Shown in pieces: positions 9,916-20,600 of a stretch of 64,000 bases of DNA (within the stretch, counting starts at the first letter, position 1; every line of letters begins with the position of its first letter). The stretch covers positions 29,892 to 93,891 of the forward strand of contig PULR01000039.1 of assembly GCA_003551005.1 (NCBI GenBank). Direction: 5' to 3'. A program made the position numbers and the translations under genes. The notes beneath the pieces were generated by a model. It was not told the DNA's origin. It did not search any database and worked only from the letters and a program-made list of their open reading frames with translations. The stretch is from Mollicutes bacterium (GTDB lineage Bacteria; Bacillota_I; Bacilli_A; Izemoplasmatales; Izemoplasmataceae).

Positions 9916-11589
9916 TTAGAACAGACCTTTGGCGTTGCCCTCGTCGTCGATGTCCATGTCGACGGCGGCCGGACGCTTGGGCAGTCCCGGCATGGTCATC
10001 ATATCCCCCGTCATGGCGACGATAAATCCGGCACCCAGGGAAGGGGAGAGTTCACGGACGTTCAAGACGAAATCCCGCGGCCTTCCATAAGCCTTGGGGT
10101 CATCGGAGAGGGACATCTGCGTCTTCGCCATGCAGACTTGAAGGTCGTCCCAGCCTTCGCGCTTGTAGCGGCGGAGCTGGTTCTTCGCCTTCTTGGAGAA
10201 CGCGACGTCCTTCGCGCCGTACACAGTGGTGGCGATGGCGCGGATCTTGTCTTCGAGGGAATCCTCGTTGCGATAGAGGCGGGTGAAGGAGCCATCATTA
10301 GCTTCGACTTTCTCAAGCACCTTGCGAGCGAGGTCGACGCCGCCGGCGCCGCCTTCCTCCCAGACTTTCGAGACGGAATAGGTGTGGCCGTTCTCTTCGA
10401 GCCATCCGGTAAGTGCGGATAGCTCCGCCTCGGTGTCGTGGACGAAATGGTTGACAGCGATGACGTAGGGGAGCTTGAAGGCCTGGATGGTCTCGATGTG
10501 CTTCTCGAGGTTTTCAATCCCCTGACGAAGCGCATCGACGTTCTCCTCTCGGAGGTCGTCCTTCTTCACGCCGCCGTGCATCTTCAGGGCTCGTACGGTT
10601 GCGACGAGGACGACGGCGCTGGGGTCGAAGCCGGCCTGTCGGGATTTGATGTTCATGAACTTCTCCGCGCCGAGGTCGGCGCCGAATCCGGCTTCGGTGA
10701 TGACGTAGTCCGCGAGCTTGCGGGCCATGTTGGTGGCGATGATGCTGTTTGCGCCGTGCGCGATGTTGGCGAAGGGACCGCCGTGCATCAACGCCGGGGT
10801 ATTCTCGAGCGTCTGCACGAGGTTCGGCTTGATCGCATCCTTGAGCACAAGGGTGACGGCGCCCTCCGCGCCCAGATCACCGACAGTGATGGGCCGGCGG
10901 TCGTAGGTGTAGCCAATGACGATGCGACGAGTGCGTGCTTTCAAATCGTGGATGTCACGCGCGAGACAGAGCACGGCCATGATCTCCGAGGCGACCGTGA
11001 TGTTGAAACCGTCTTCGCGGGGAACCGAGTTGCCGACGCCACCAAGGCCGACCGTAACCTGCCTGAGCGCACGGTCGTTCATGTCAAGTCCCCGCTTCCA
11101 TGTAATCCGACGGGGGTCGATACCTAAGTCGTTTCCCTGGTGAAGATGGTTGTCAATCATCGCACTGATGGCATTGGTCGCGGTGGTCACGGCATGGATA
11201 TCCCCCGTGAAATGGAGGTTGATATCCTCCATGGGGACAACCTGGGCGTGACCGCCACCGGCCGCGCCTCCCTTGACACCCATGGCGGGACCGAGGGAAG
11301 GCTCCCGTAAAGCGATGATAGCTTGTTCGCCGATTTTTGTGAACGCTTGTCCCAATCCTACGGTCGTGGTCGATTTTCCTTCTCCCGCAGGGGTCGGATT
11401 GATGGCGCTGACAAGAATGACGCGGCCATCTTTTTTCTTTTCAAATTTCTCCATGACATCGAGACGAATTTTCGCCTTGTGGTTTCCGAAGCGTTCGATG
11501 TCCGTCTCCTTGAGCCCCAGTTCGGCGGCGATTTCACCTATGTCTTTCATCGTCGCCTGCTGAGCAATTTGTAAATCCTTGTTTTCCAT
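9916..11589 (-). CDS. fhs: Formate--tetrahydrofolate ligase
   Basis: [62 protein letters not shown]. Confidence 0.97.
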   Translation of the reverse strand: MENKDLQIAQQATMKDIGEIAAELGLKETDIERFGNHKAKIRLDVMEKFEKKKDGRVILVSAINPTPAGEGKSTTTVGLGQAFTKIGEQAIIALREPSLGPAMGVKGGAAGGGHAQVVPMEDINLHFTGDIHAVTTATNAISAMIDNHLHQGNDLGIDPRRITWKRGLDMNDRALRQVTVGLGGVGNSVPREDGFNITVASEIMAVLCLARDIHDLKARTRRIVIGYTYDRRPITVGDLGAEGAVTLVLKDAIKPNLVQTLENTPALMHGGPFANIAHGANSIIATNMARKLADYVITEAGFGADLGAEKFMNIKSRQAGFDPSAVVLVATVRALKMHGGVKKDDLREENVDALRQGIENLEKHIETIQAFKLPYVIAVNHFVHDTEAELSALTGWLEENGHTYSVSKVWEEGGAGGVDLARKVLEKVEANDGSFTRLYRNEDSLEDKIRAIATTVYGAKDVAFSKKAKNQLRRYKREGWDDLQVCMAKTQMSLSDDPKAYGRPRDFVLNVRELSPSLGAGFIVAMTGDMMTMPGLPKRPAAVDMDIDDEGNAKGLF

Positions 11590-11639
11590 GTGAAAACCTC
11601 CTGTGATTTTCCTGACTGTTAAAACGTTATTCTTTTACT

Positions 11640-11668
11640 ATTATCCCACATTGAGAGGCTGAATTCAA
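11640..11668 (-). promoter_or_regulatory. Predicted sigma-A promoter for fhs
   Basis: Reverse strand TTGAAT-N17-GATAAT about 50 nt upstream of the fhs ATG. Confidence 0.55.
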
Positions 11669-11764
11669 TGTCTGAAACAAACGCTTCCATGGACGGGATG
11701 TATCGAATTCAGACGCAATGGTGTATAATGCTAGTAGCGTGCACGATGTCGAAGGAGGTCCTGC

Positions 11765-13039
11765 ATGTACGACGTTCTCGTTGAACCCTCTTCCTTGGAG
11801 GGGGCTTTGTCCGTCCCTCCATCGAAAAGCCTGATGCACCGCGCATTGCTTGCGGCCTCTTTAGCGGAGGGGGAAAGCTGCATCCGCCCGGTCCACAAAA
11901 GCAGGGACATTGAAGCCACCCTCCGTGCCCTTGATGCTTTCGGAAGCACACTGAGGGAAGCGGATGATTCGTTCATTGTGAACGGCTCGGGCCTGCCGAA
12001 AGGTGTCCGGTTCCCGATCGATGTCGGAGACTCGGCTTCTACGCTGCGCTTCTGCATTCCGCTTTCGATGCTGGATGGTGAAAAGAGCAGCTTCATCGTC
12101 GATGACACACTCGGCAGGCGACCGATGACGACCTATGAGAACCTTTTCCCCGGCGCCCTACGCTTCGAGGATAATCGCTGGTTTGTCTCGCCGGCCTTGA
12201 AACCCGGCCGTTTCCACTTGAAGGGAGACATCAGCTCGCAGTTTGCAAGCGGCCTGCTCTTCGCCCTGCCCCTTCTGGATGAACCCTCGATACTCACCAT
12301 CGACCGTCCGGCTTCCTGGTCCTACATCCGGTTGACCCTCGACGTGCTCAAGCTGTTCGGAATCGACGTGCTCGAGCAGCAAGACGGCTTCAGGATTCCC
12401 GGTGGGCAGCGGTTCACTCCGCAAACGTACCGGGTCGAATCAGACTTCTCACACGCCGCCATGCTGCTCGTCTGCGGCATTAGAAATCCGCGCATCAGTG
12501 TTGAAAACCTTTCCGCTGACTCTCATCAGGCCGACGGCCGGATTATCGACATCCTCAAGAAAACCAACACGAAAATCGTCCACACGGAGACGGGATATGC
12601 CACGAACCATGCCGACATCGAAGGATTCACCGCCGATGTCGACAGCTGTCCCGACCTGACTCCGGCCCTGGCGTTGCTGGGCGCTTTCGCATCGGGTCGA
12701 ACACAGCTTACCGGCATCCACCGGCTCAAATACAAGGAATCCGACCGTTCCCGGACGATAGTCGAAACGCTGAAAACCCTGGGGGCCGATATCAGGCTTC
12801 ACGAAGAGCGGATTGTCATCGAAGGGGATGGGAAACCGCTTGGCGGAGGTGTTTCGATCGATTCCCAAGACGATCACCGAATTGCGATGATGGCCGCCTG
12901 TGCCGCCGTTACCGCACACCGTCCAGTGCGGATCAACCACGCAGAGACGGTCGAAAAATCCTATCCGGCCTTCTTTCAGGACTTAGAACGCCTAGGCGCC
13001 ACGTTGACATTCTTCAGGAGGGATGTACCATGCGGATAA
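11765..13039 (+). CDS. aroA: 3-phosphoshikimate 1-carboxyvinyltransferase (EPSP synthase)
   Basis: PPSKSLMHRALLAASLAEGES, DSASTLRFCIP, RLKYKESDRSRTIVETLKTLGAD, SQDDHRIAMMAACAAV. Confidence 0.93.
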   Translation: MYDVLVEPSSLEGALSVPPSKSLMHRALLAASLAEGESCIRPVHKSRDIEATLRALDAFGSTLREADDSFIVNGSGLPKGVRFPIDVGDSASTLRFCIPLSMLDGEKSSFIVDDTLGRRPMTTYENLFPGALRFEDNRWFVSPALKPGRFHLKGDISSQFASGLLFALPLLDEPSILTIDRPASWSYIRLTLDVLKLFGIDVLEQQDGFRIPGGQRFTPQTYRVESDFSHAAMLLVCGIRNPRISVENLSADSHQADGRIIDILKKTNTKIVHTETGYATNHADIEGFTADVDSCPDLTPALALLGAFASGRTQLTGIHRLKYKESDRSRTIVETLKTLGADIRLHEERIVIEGDGKPLGGGVSIDSQDDHRIAMMAACAAVTAHRPVRINHAETVEKSYPAFFQDLERLGATLTFFRRDVPCG

Positions 13040-14040
13040 ACATCAAGGGCCATCTCAAGCCATATACTGTCGAAATCGAAGAAGGTTCGCTGGCCCGGGT
13101 CCCGACAGAGGAATCCGAAGATTCCATCCTGATTACAGACCGCGGAGTCCCCGATGAACACATTGAAGCCTTCCTCCACGGCGCGGACATTGACAAGATC
13201 GTGACCGTGCAAAGCGGAGAACGCTCGAAATCAATCCGTACTTTCGAACGGATTGTGCGGGATCTGCAGACGTCGAACATCTCGAGGAATGCACATATCT
13301 ACGCCCTGGGCGGTGGGGTGGTCGGGGACCTGTCCGGATTCGTCGCCTCGACGTACAAACGCGGCATAAAGCTCACCCTTCTGCCGACGACGCTCGTGGC
13401 GATGGTCGATGCCGCCATCGGCGGCAAGTTCGCCGTGAACACCATCCATGCCAAAAACAGCGTCGGCAGCTTCTACAACCCGGAACGCGTCATCGTCGAT
13501 CCCTCCGTACTCAACACTCTGCCGGAACGCCACTTGCGCAATGGCATGGCGGAAATCATCAAAATCGCACTGATTGCCGATGCCGGTCTGTTCGAACGCA
13601 TCTACGAAAAACCACCCGGGTACAGGAACGTCTCGCTTATCCAGCGAGCGATCGAACTGAAGAAGCAGTTCGTCGAAGCCGATCCCTACGATAGAAAAGA
13701 CCGGCGCATTTTGAATTTCGGTCACACGTTCGGCCATGCGATTGAACAGGCCAACGACTACGCCTACCTCCACGGTGAGTGTGTCGCCGAGGGGATGCGC
13801 CTCATGGCGATGGACAAACCTTACTACGATAAGCTGAAAGTGATTCTCGACACCTATGGTTTCGACACCCCGCTTCCCTGTGACAAAAACTCGATCGAAG
13901 ATTTCATAAAAGAGGACAAGAAAGCCGGAAAAGACGATCTGCGGCTCATTGAGGTGTATCGTCCGGGAGATACCGAGGTGCGGGACGTCCCCCTCTCCAG
14001 GGCGCTTGAAATACTTGAACGCGCGGAGAGCTGTTCATGA
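13030..14040 (+). CDS. aroB: 3-dehydroquinate synthase
   Basis: YALGGGVVGDLSGFVASTYKRGIKLTLLPTTLVAMVDAAIGGKFAVN; LNFGHTFGHAIE. Confidence 0.96.
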   Translation: MRINIKGHLKPYTVEIEEGSLARVPTEESEDSILITDRGVPDEHIEAFLHGADIDKIVTVQSGERSKSIRTFERIVRDLQTSNISRNAHIYALGGGVVGDLSGFVASTYKRGIKLTLLPTTLVAMVDAAIGGKFAVNTIHAKNSVGSFYNPERVIVDPSVLNTLPERHLRNGMAEIIKIALIADAGLFERIYEKPPGYRNVSLIQRAIELKKQFVEADPYDRKDRRILNFGHTFGHAIEQANDYAYLHGECVAEGMRLMAMDKPYYDKLKVILDTYGFDTPLPCDKNSIEDFIKEDKKAGKDDLRLIEVYRPGDTEVRDVPLSRALEILERAESCS

Positions 14041-15125
14041 GCGTCTTTGGCGAACGGCTGGTAGTCTCCCTGTTCGGAGAAAGTCATGGCGAGGCTGTGG
14101 GTCTGACGGCACACGGCCTCCCCTCGGGCCTCCCTATCAATCGTCAAGACATCGAGGAGGCGCTCTCCCGACGACGACCGGACCCCGCACACTCCGCAGC
14201 CCGTCGGGAACCCGATGATTTTCGGCTGCTCTCCGGTGTGAAGGACGATCATACCAACGGTGCGCCGCTGACGGTGCTGATCAAGAATCAATCGCACGAG
14301 GCATCGGAGTATACTCAAGGAATCATCCGTCCCGGCCATGCGGACTATCCCGCCTATGTCCGCGACGGGGCCTTCCACGACCATCGCGGCGGCGGCCATT
14401 TCTCCGGTCGCCTCACCGCTCCGATTGTCGCCCTGGGTGCCATCCTATATCCGATTCTCGAGCGACGCGGGGTGCGGATTGCGACCCATATCGTCCGTAT
14501 CCACCAGACAGAAAGTCCCTCCCTCCGAGGAAAGAAAATATATTCTGGAATGCTCTCCGACCTTTATCGGAGCCATTTCCCGGTTCTTGGCGGACAAGAG
14601 GTCCGGGATGCATACCTCGAAACCATCCATCAGGCGCAGGCGGATGGCGATAGTGTCGGCGGCATGACTGAAACGATTATCGAAGGTCTGCCGGCAGGTC
14701 TCGGGGAACCCTTTTTCGATTCCGTCGAGAGCCTACTTTCACACTTGGTATTCTCCGTGCCCGCGGTCAAAGGGATTGCTTTCGGTGAAGGCTTCCGACT
14801 CACGCACGTAAAAGGCAGTGAAAGCAATGACGAGATGGAGATCATCGAAGGCGAACCCACATTCAAAAGCAACCGGCAGGGCGGCATCCTCGGCGGATTG
14901 ACCGACGGCAGACCCATTGTTTTCGAGACCGCCTTCAAGCCGACACCTTCAATCAGCAAGCCTCAGGCTTCGATCGATTTCTTCGAAAAAAGCCCCCGGG
15001 AGGTCTCGACTTCCGGACGTCACGATGCCTGCATCGTCCCCCGTGCCGCCCACGTGCTCAACGCTTTGGCTGCCTACGCCACGATGGAACTCTTCATGCG
15101 AAGGGAGGGCGTCTCATGGATCTGA
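14037..15125 (+). CDS. aroC: Chorismate synthase
   Basis: LFGESHGEAVGLTAHGLPSGLPI, RPGHADYPAYVRDGAFHDHRGGGHFSGRLTAP. Confidence 0.95.
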   Translation: MSVFGERLVVSLFGESHGEAVGLTAHGLPSGLPINRQDIEEALSRRRPDPAHSAARREPDDFRLLSGVKDDHTNGAPLTVLIKNQSHEASEYTQGIIRPGHADYPAYVRDGAFHDHRGGGHFSGRLTAPIVALGAILYPILERRGVRIATHIVRIHQTESPSLRGKKIYSGMLSDLYRSHFPVLGGQEVRDAYLETIHQAQADGDSVGGMTETIIEGLPAGLGEPFFDSVESLLSHLVFSVPAVKGIAFGEGFRLTHVKGSESNDEMEIIEGEPTFKSNRQGGILGGLTDGRPIVFETAFKPTPSISKPQASIDFFEKSPREVSTSGRHDACIVPRAAHVLNALAAYATMELFMRREGVSWI

Positions 15126-15361
15126 AGGAAACCCGCAAACAAATCGACGCCATCGACGATACGTTGATGGCGCTGCTTTCTCAGCGCTTCGAATTATCCC
15201 GTCGTATCGGCCGTTTGAAACGCGGTAGCGACCTTCCACTCTACGACGCACAGCGTGAATCGGAAATCCTCGGTAAAGCTCGTGCGGTTCCTGATGGCGA
15301 GGCCGTCGCCTCTGTCTATGCCTGCATCCTCGAAACTTCGAAAGACCTCCAGCGGGAGTGA
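15116..15361 (+). CDS. Chorismate mutase, AroQ class
   Basis: MDLKETRKQIDAIDDTLMALLSQRFELSRRIGRLK...YDAQRESEIL; overlaps the aroC end. Confidence 0.88.
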   Translation: MDLKETRKQIDAIDDTLMALLSQRFELSRRIGRLKRGSDLPLYDAQRESEILGKARAVPDGEAVASVYACILETSKDLQRE

Positions 15362-15365
15362 TGCC

Positions 15366-16604
15366 ATGTACGGCCTCTTAGGCAAGGACCTCTCCCACAG
15401 TTTCTCCAAGCGCATCCACGACCGCCTTCGACCCCGCTCGGACTATCGGCTGCTCGAGACGGAGGACCCGGGGTATCTGCTCGGAACGCTCGATTTTCAG
15501 GGCTTGAATGTCACGAACCCTTATAAATCGGACCTGCTACAGTATATGGACCAGCTTGATGAAGCTGCCCGCGAAACCCGGACGTTGAACACCATCGTCA
15601 AAGAGGCTGGCCGTCTCGTCGGATACAACACCGACTACCTCGCGCTCGTCGACATTTTCAAGAAATACACCTTCGAAGGTCCACTTGCGATACTGGGAAA
15701 CGGCTCCACCATGCGTTCAGCGAAACTTGCTGCCAAGACGGTCGGCATCGATGACGTGGCCATTTACGCCCGCAACCCCGAAGCGGGTGAACGGCCTCTT
15801 GCCGATTTTCACGGTTACTACCAGAGTGTCGTCCATGCGACGCCGGTCGGCACCACGCCGGAACTGCGGAAGATGCTCCCTGTGGATTTCACACATGTTC
15901 ACGGTTTGAAAAACGCCCTGGATGTCGTCTACAACCCGCTCAAGACCCGTTTTCTTCAAGCTGCCGAACAAGCCGGTGCGAAGGTCGTGCCCGGCTTGGA
16001 AATGCTCGTGCGACAGGCTGTGAAGAGCCACCGGCTGTTCACGGGCGATGCCCTTTCCGAAGCGGAAAACCAGGAATGGCTGCGTTATTGGCATTTCCAA
16101 CTCTCGAATATCGTCCTCATCGGACTGCCTTTATCGGGAAAGACGCATTACGCGTTCGCGCTGGCCGATGTGCTGGGCAAAGCCCCCATCGATGTCGATT
16201 CTGAAATCGAGCGCCGTCTCGGCGCTTCGGTGGAAAACATCTTCCAGACCCGAAGCGAAGCTGAATTCCGCCGACTGGAGCGCGCGACCATGCTGGAACT
16301 GGCCAAAGGGCACGAACGTTTGATCGCGACCGGGGGCGGCGCAATCCTCCATGAGCAAGCCATGCAGGCTTTGTCACAGAACGGACTTATCGTCTTGTTG
16401 GACCTAGACGAACGCATCATCGATGCCGAACCGTTCGAAAACCGTCCGCTCGTCAAGACGCTCGACGACTTCCGGGCGCTTAAAGAGGAACGGCAGGTCC
16501 TGTATCAAAAATATGCAGACCTTATCGTGACCAAAGACACCTGGGATGAGAATACCATGCTTGAGCGTCTCAAGGAGGCTATAGATGCGCATTTTGGTGA
16601 TTAA
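15366..16604 (+). CDS. Bifunctional shikimate dehydrogenase / shikimate kinase fusion
   Basis: N-terminal SDH: GKDLSHSFSKRIHD, GLNVTNPYKSDLLQYMD, NTDY. C-terminal SK: GLPLSGKTHYA, DVDSEIERRLG, FRRLE, LIATGGGAI, NRPLVKTL. Confidence 0.88.
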   Translation: MYGLLGKDLSHSFSKRIHDRLRPRSDYRLLETEDPGYLLGTLDFQGLNVTNPYKSDLLQYMDQLDEAARETRTLNTIVKEAGRLVGYNTDYLALVDIFKKYTFEGPLAILGNGSTMRSAKLAAKTVGIDDVAIYARNPEAGERPLADFHGYYQSVVHATPVGTTPELRKMLPVDFTHVHGLKNALDVVYNPLKTRFLQAAEQAGAKVVPGLEMLVRQAVKSHRLFTGDALSEAENQEWLRYWHFQLSNIVLIGLPLSGKTHYAFALADVLGKAPIDVDSEIERRLGASVENIFQTRSEAEFRRLERATMLELAKGHERLIATGGGAILHEQAMQALSQNGLIVLLDLDERIIDAEPFENRPLVKTLDDFRALKEERQVLYQKYADLIVTKDTWDENTMLERLKEAIDAHFGD

Positions 16605-17025
16605 CGGACCGAATCTGAATATGCTGGGGTATCGTCAAGTCGAAATCTACGGAACGGAAGACTATCAACAACTCGTTCGTTCCATCCAAGCCGACGCGGA
16701 TGCGTTCGGTCTGGACGTCGAAATCCGGCAGTCGAACCACGAAGGCACCCTGATCGACTGGCTTCACCAAGCAGAGGATGCGGGTTTTCACGGTGTCGTG
16801 CTCAATGCCGGTGCCTTGACACACTACAGCTATTCCCTTTATGATGCCGTCTTATCAATCAGCCTCCCGGTCATTGAAGTGCACCTGACCGACCTCAAGA
16901 CACGCGAGGAATCTTTCCGCAGCCACTCCGTCATCCGTCCTGCCTGCCACAAGCATTTTGAAGGCGACGGAATCGGAAGCTACCGCCAGGCATTGGCCGC
17001 ACTCAAAAACTGCTTGCGCGCATGA
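16585..17025 (+). CDS. aroQ: Type II 3-dehydroquinate dehydratase
   Basis: LVINGPNLNMLGYRQVEIYGTEDY, RQSNHEGTLIDWLHQA, LNAGALTHYSYSLYDAV, EVHLTDLKTREESFRSHSVI. Confidence 0.96.
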   Translation: MRILVINGPNLNMLGYRQVEIYGTEDYQQLVRSIQADADAFGLDVEIRQSNHEGTLIDWLHQAEDAGFHGVVLNAGALTHYSYSLYDAVLSISLPVIEVHLTDLKTREESFRSHSVIRPACHKHFEGDGIGSYRQALAALKNCLRA

Positions 17026-17060
17026 GCGTACAAAAATCTCTGCCCTCATGGCGCGAGCTG

Positions 17061-17069
17061 TGTTATAAT
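17061..17069 (+). promoter_or_regulatory. Predicted extended -10 promoter element
   Basis: TG-T-TATAAT about 50 nt upstream of the 17119 ORF. Confidence 0.5.
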
Positions 17070-17118
17070 ACCGTTAACCGACCCTTTCACCGCTCTTTCG
17101 GAGACGAGGAGTGAAACC

Positions 17119-17631
17119 ATGAACAAAGCCATCCCGACCGCGATCGCCGCCATTGTCATCGCGCTCGCCCTCTACGCCGTCGGTGTATATGGGTTCGCGA
17201 CGGGGGAAGACTGGGGAGAATACGTCGCGACCGCCGTCTATCTCTACACGTACATCTTCCACCCGCTGATTTTCTTCCTGCTCGGGCGTTCGCTCGTCAG
17301 ACACGCAACCATTGAAGCGGTCCCGTTGACACTGCTTATCATCATGCTCGTTCTTACGGCGATTCCTACCACGTTCGCGCTTTCGGCGACGCTCGCCGGC
17401 GGCGGATTCGGTGTGGGAAGCGCAATCGGCATCGTCTTCATCGTCTTCGAGGCCGCCGCCCTGCTCGCGACGATCGTGATTTTCGGCTTTTATCTGCGCA
17501 AGCGCATCAAGCGGCTTTTCACCGAGCGGGATCTTATCTCCATCCACCATTTCTTCTTCGGCACGCTCGTCTATTTCTATTTCGTGCGGTTGACGCTGGT
17601 GACGAGCATCATCATCTCCGAGGTCGAGTAA
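17119..17631 (+). CDS. Uncharacterised multi-pass membrane protein
   Basis: Hydrophobic segments over most of 170 aa; RBS GAGGAG; own promoter and terminator. Confidence 0.7.
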   Translation: MNKAIPTAIAAIVIALALYAVGVYGFATGEDWGEYVATAVYLYTYIFHPLIFFLLGRSLVRHATIEAVPLTLLIIMLVLTAIPTTFALSATLAGGGFGVGSAIGIVFIVFEAAALLATIVIFGFYLRKRIKRLFTERDLISIHHFFFGTLVYFYFVRLTLVTSIIISEVE

Positions 17632-17645
17632 TCCCTTGAGACGTG

Positions 17646-17690
17646 AAAGACCCCGACTGCTTTCTTCAAGGCGTCGGGGTCTTTTTTTAT
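17646..17690. terminator. Bidirectional terminator between the 17119 gene and mfd
   Basis: AAAGACCCCGAC...GTCGGGGTCTTTTTTT. Confidence 0.85.
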
Positions 17691-20600
17691 TGTTCCTGAT
17701 GGATGCTTTCAAGCAGCTTCACGAAGGTCGCGTGCACAGGCTGCGGCGTCTTCGCTTTCTCGAGCGTGATGTGGATGCGGGCCTGCTTGTAGGCAAGCTG
17801 GATGTAGCGCGAGAGGGCGTTCGCCTGTTCAAAGAGCGCATCCCCCTGGAGGGTCCGGCTTGCTTCCGGGGTGAGGATCAAAATGAGCGCCCGACCCGTA
17901 TCACGGACCCTTTCAACACCCACGGCCATGGCCAGTCTTTCGTAGAGTTTTTCGTACATATAGGCTTCAACGGTCTCAGGGACTGCTCCGAAACGATCTT
18001 CGAGTTCCTCCTTCATCCTCTCCAGTGAAGCAGTGCTTTGCAACGTAGCGATGCGTCGGTGCAGCTCGATACGGGTTTCGTCGTCACCGACATACTCGAG
18101 GGGGATGTTGCTGCTCACGGGAAGCCGGATGCGCCGGCGTTTTCGCTCTGCCTCCTCGAGCTCTTGTTCGTCCCCCTTCGACGCCTGTTGATCCTCAACA
18201 TGTTGGTCCGCTTCCTCCGCATCCGGCTCTTTCCGCTTATCGATCTCTTCGCGGAGGATCTGCATGAACAGCTCGATGCCGACGGTGTCGATAAAGCCCG
18301 ACTGTTCCGTACCGAGTAAATCCCCGGCGCCACGGATGGCCAAATCGCGCTGCGCGATCTTGTATCCGCTGCCGAGCTCCGTGAATTCCTTGATGGCCTG
18401 CAGGCGCTTCGCGGCTTCTTCATTCAATCTCTTGTCCCGATCATACATAAGATAGCTGTAAGCGATCCGGTTGCTGCGTCCGACCCGCCCGCGGATCTGA
18501 TAGAGCTGGGCGAGGCCGAGACGGTCGGCCTCATGCACAATCAGGGTGTTGGCGTTCGGGATGTCGATACCGGTCTCGATGATCGTGGTGGAGACCAGCA
18601 CGTCATAGGCATGATCAAGAAAGTCGCGCATCACGGTCTCGAGACGTTGGCGGTTCATCCGTCCGTGAGCGATGCCGATCCGGGCATCGGGGAGCAGGGA
18701 GCGGAGATGGTTGGTGACGGCGTCGATGGTTTCTATCCGGTTGTGCAGATAGAACACCTGTCCATCCCGCGCCAGTTCGCGCTCGATGGCGTCGCGGATG
18801 ACATTGTCGCTCCGACGGAGTACATAAGTCTGCACGGGGAAGCGATTCTCCGGCGGTGTCTCGATGACGCTCATCTGTTTGACATCGGTCATCGCCATCT
18901 GCAGCGTCCGCGGAATCGGCGTTGCCGAGAGCGAGAGGACATCAATGTGTAGCTTCATCTGTTTGATCTTCTCCTTGTGCTCCACGCCGAAACGCTGCTC
19001 TTCATCGACGATGAGGAGTCCGAGGTCCTGGTATTCGATGTCTTTCGAAAGCAGCCGGTGGGTGCCGATGATGACATCCACACGCCCTTGGCGCACGCCT
19101 TCTAGGTACGCTTTCTGCTTGCTTGGCCTGACAAAGCGGTTGAGCAATGCAACATGGACGCCGTGCTTTTCAAGGCGCTCCTTGAAGGTGTAGTAGTGCT
19201 GCCGGGAAAGGATGGTCGTGGGGGCGAGATAGACCACCTGCTTGTTGTCGAGGACGGCCTTGAATGCGGCCCGCAGGGCCACCTCGGTCTTGCCGTAGCC
19301 GACATCGCCGCAGACCAGGCGGTCCATGGGAGTGGATCTCTCCATGTCTCGCTTGACGGCCTCGATGGCCTCGCGCTGGTCAGGCGTCTCTTCATGCATG
19401 AACTCCGCCTCGAAGGTATCCATCAGGTCCGTATCCCGGCTGAAGGCATGGCCGGTTGTCTTTTCTCTCGATGCGTAGAGCTCGACGAGCTGATCCGCAA
19501 TGTCGCTCGCTTTTTTCCGGACGCGACGCTTGGTCTTCGCCCATTCGCCGCTGCCCAGCTTGTTGACTTTGGGGATGACGCCCTCGCGGGCGGCATATTT
19601 CTGAATCAGATGGATGTTCTCGACAGGAATGTAGAGCTTGTCGTCGCCTCGATATCCGATGACGATGTAGTCGTTGACATGCTCGCCGACTTGTTCCGAC
19701 TCGACACCGAGGAAACGGCCGATGCCGTGGTCGTAGTGCACGAGGAAATCGCCCTTCTCGAGGGACTTGACCGAGCGTACACGTTCGCTTTCCTTGAACA
19801 GTCGCTCGCGTTTTGAACGTTTCTTCTGTGGAATCTTTTCGAAGATGGTATCTTCACTTAGGAGCATGAACTGCTCATCGAACCATTCGAAGGAGAAAGG
19901 ATTGTCGACGACGGTCAGATTCACTTCGCCCTCGAAGGGGGCATCGTCGGCACCGAGAATTTTGTGCTGGAGTCTTCCTTCGAAAGCTTCACTAAGACGG
20001 TCGCGCCGGGTCTCATCCGCCAAGGTGATGAGAGTCGTGACATCCGCATCCCTCCGGCGGAGGTCCTTGATGAGCGAATGCAGGTTGTTGTTGTAGCGGA
20101 TGGTCTCCTTGACCTTGACGGGGAGCGTGGCTTCCGCTTTTTCACGCATAGGAAGCGGGTTGATGGAAAGATGCTGGCTGGAATAGGCTCGGGAGAGATC
20201 TTTCAGGAACTGAAAGCCGATGCCCGCATAGTCCCCGGTCTCCTCCATCCAGCCTTGAAGGTCCTCATAGATGTGTTGATAGGCATCCTCGATCCGGTCG
20301 TGGTCGATGAAAATCAGCAGCGGTTCCTCAAGATAGTCGGGGAGTGTTCCCGGCGAAGGCTCGAGGAAAGAGAGGTAGCGGCCGAGGCGGTCGAGGTCCT
20401 CGTGCAGCGCAAGCGCATCCAGCTCCCCGCGTATTCTTTCGCGGGTCTCCTCGGAGAAGTCTCCGCTTTCAAGCCGGGTTCCAACGCTCTGAAGCAGACT
20501 CGCCTTTTCTTCCTCGCTGTAGAACAGTTCGCTCCTGGGCGGGATGTGGACCTGGGAAAGATGCTCGATTGAACGTTGGGATTCGACATCGAAGCTGCGG

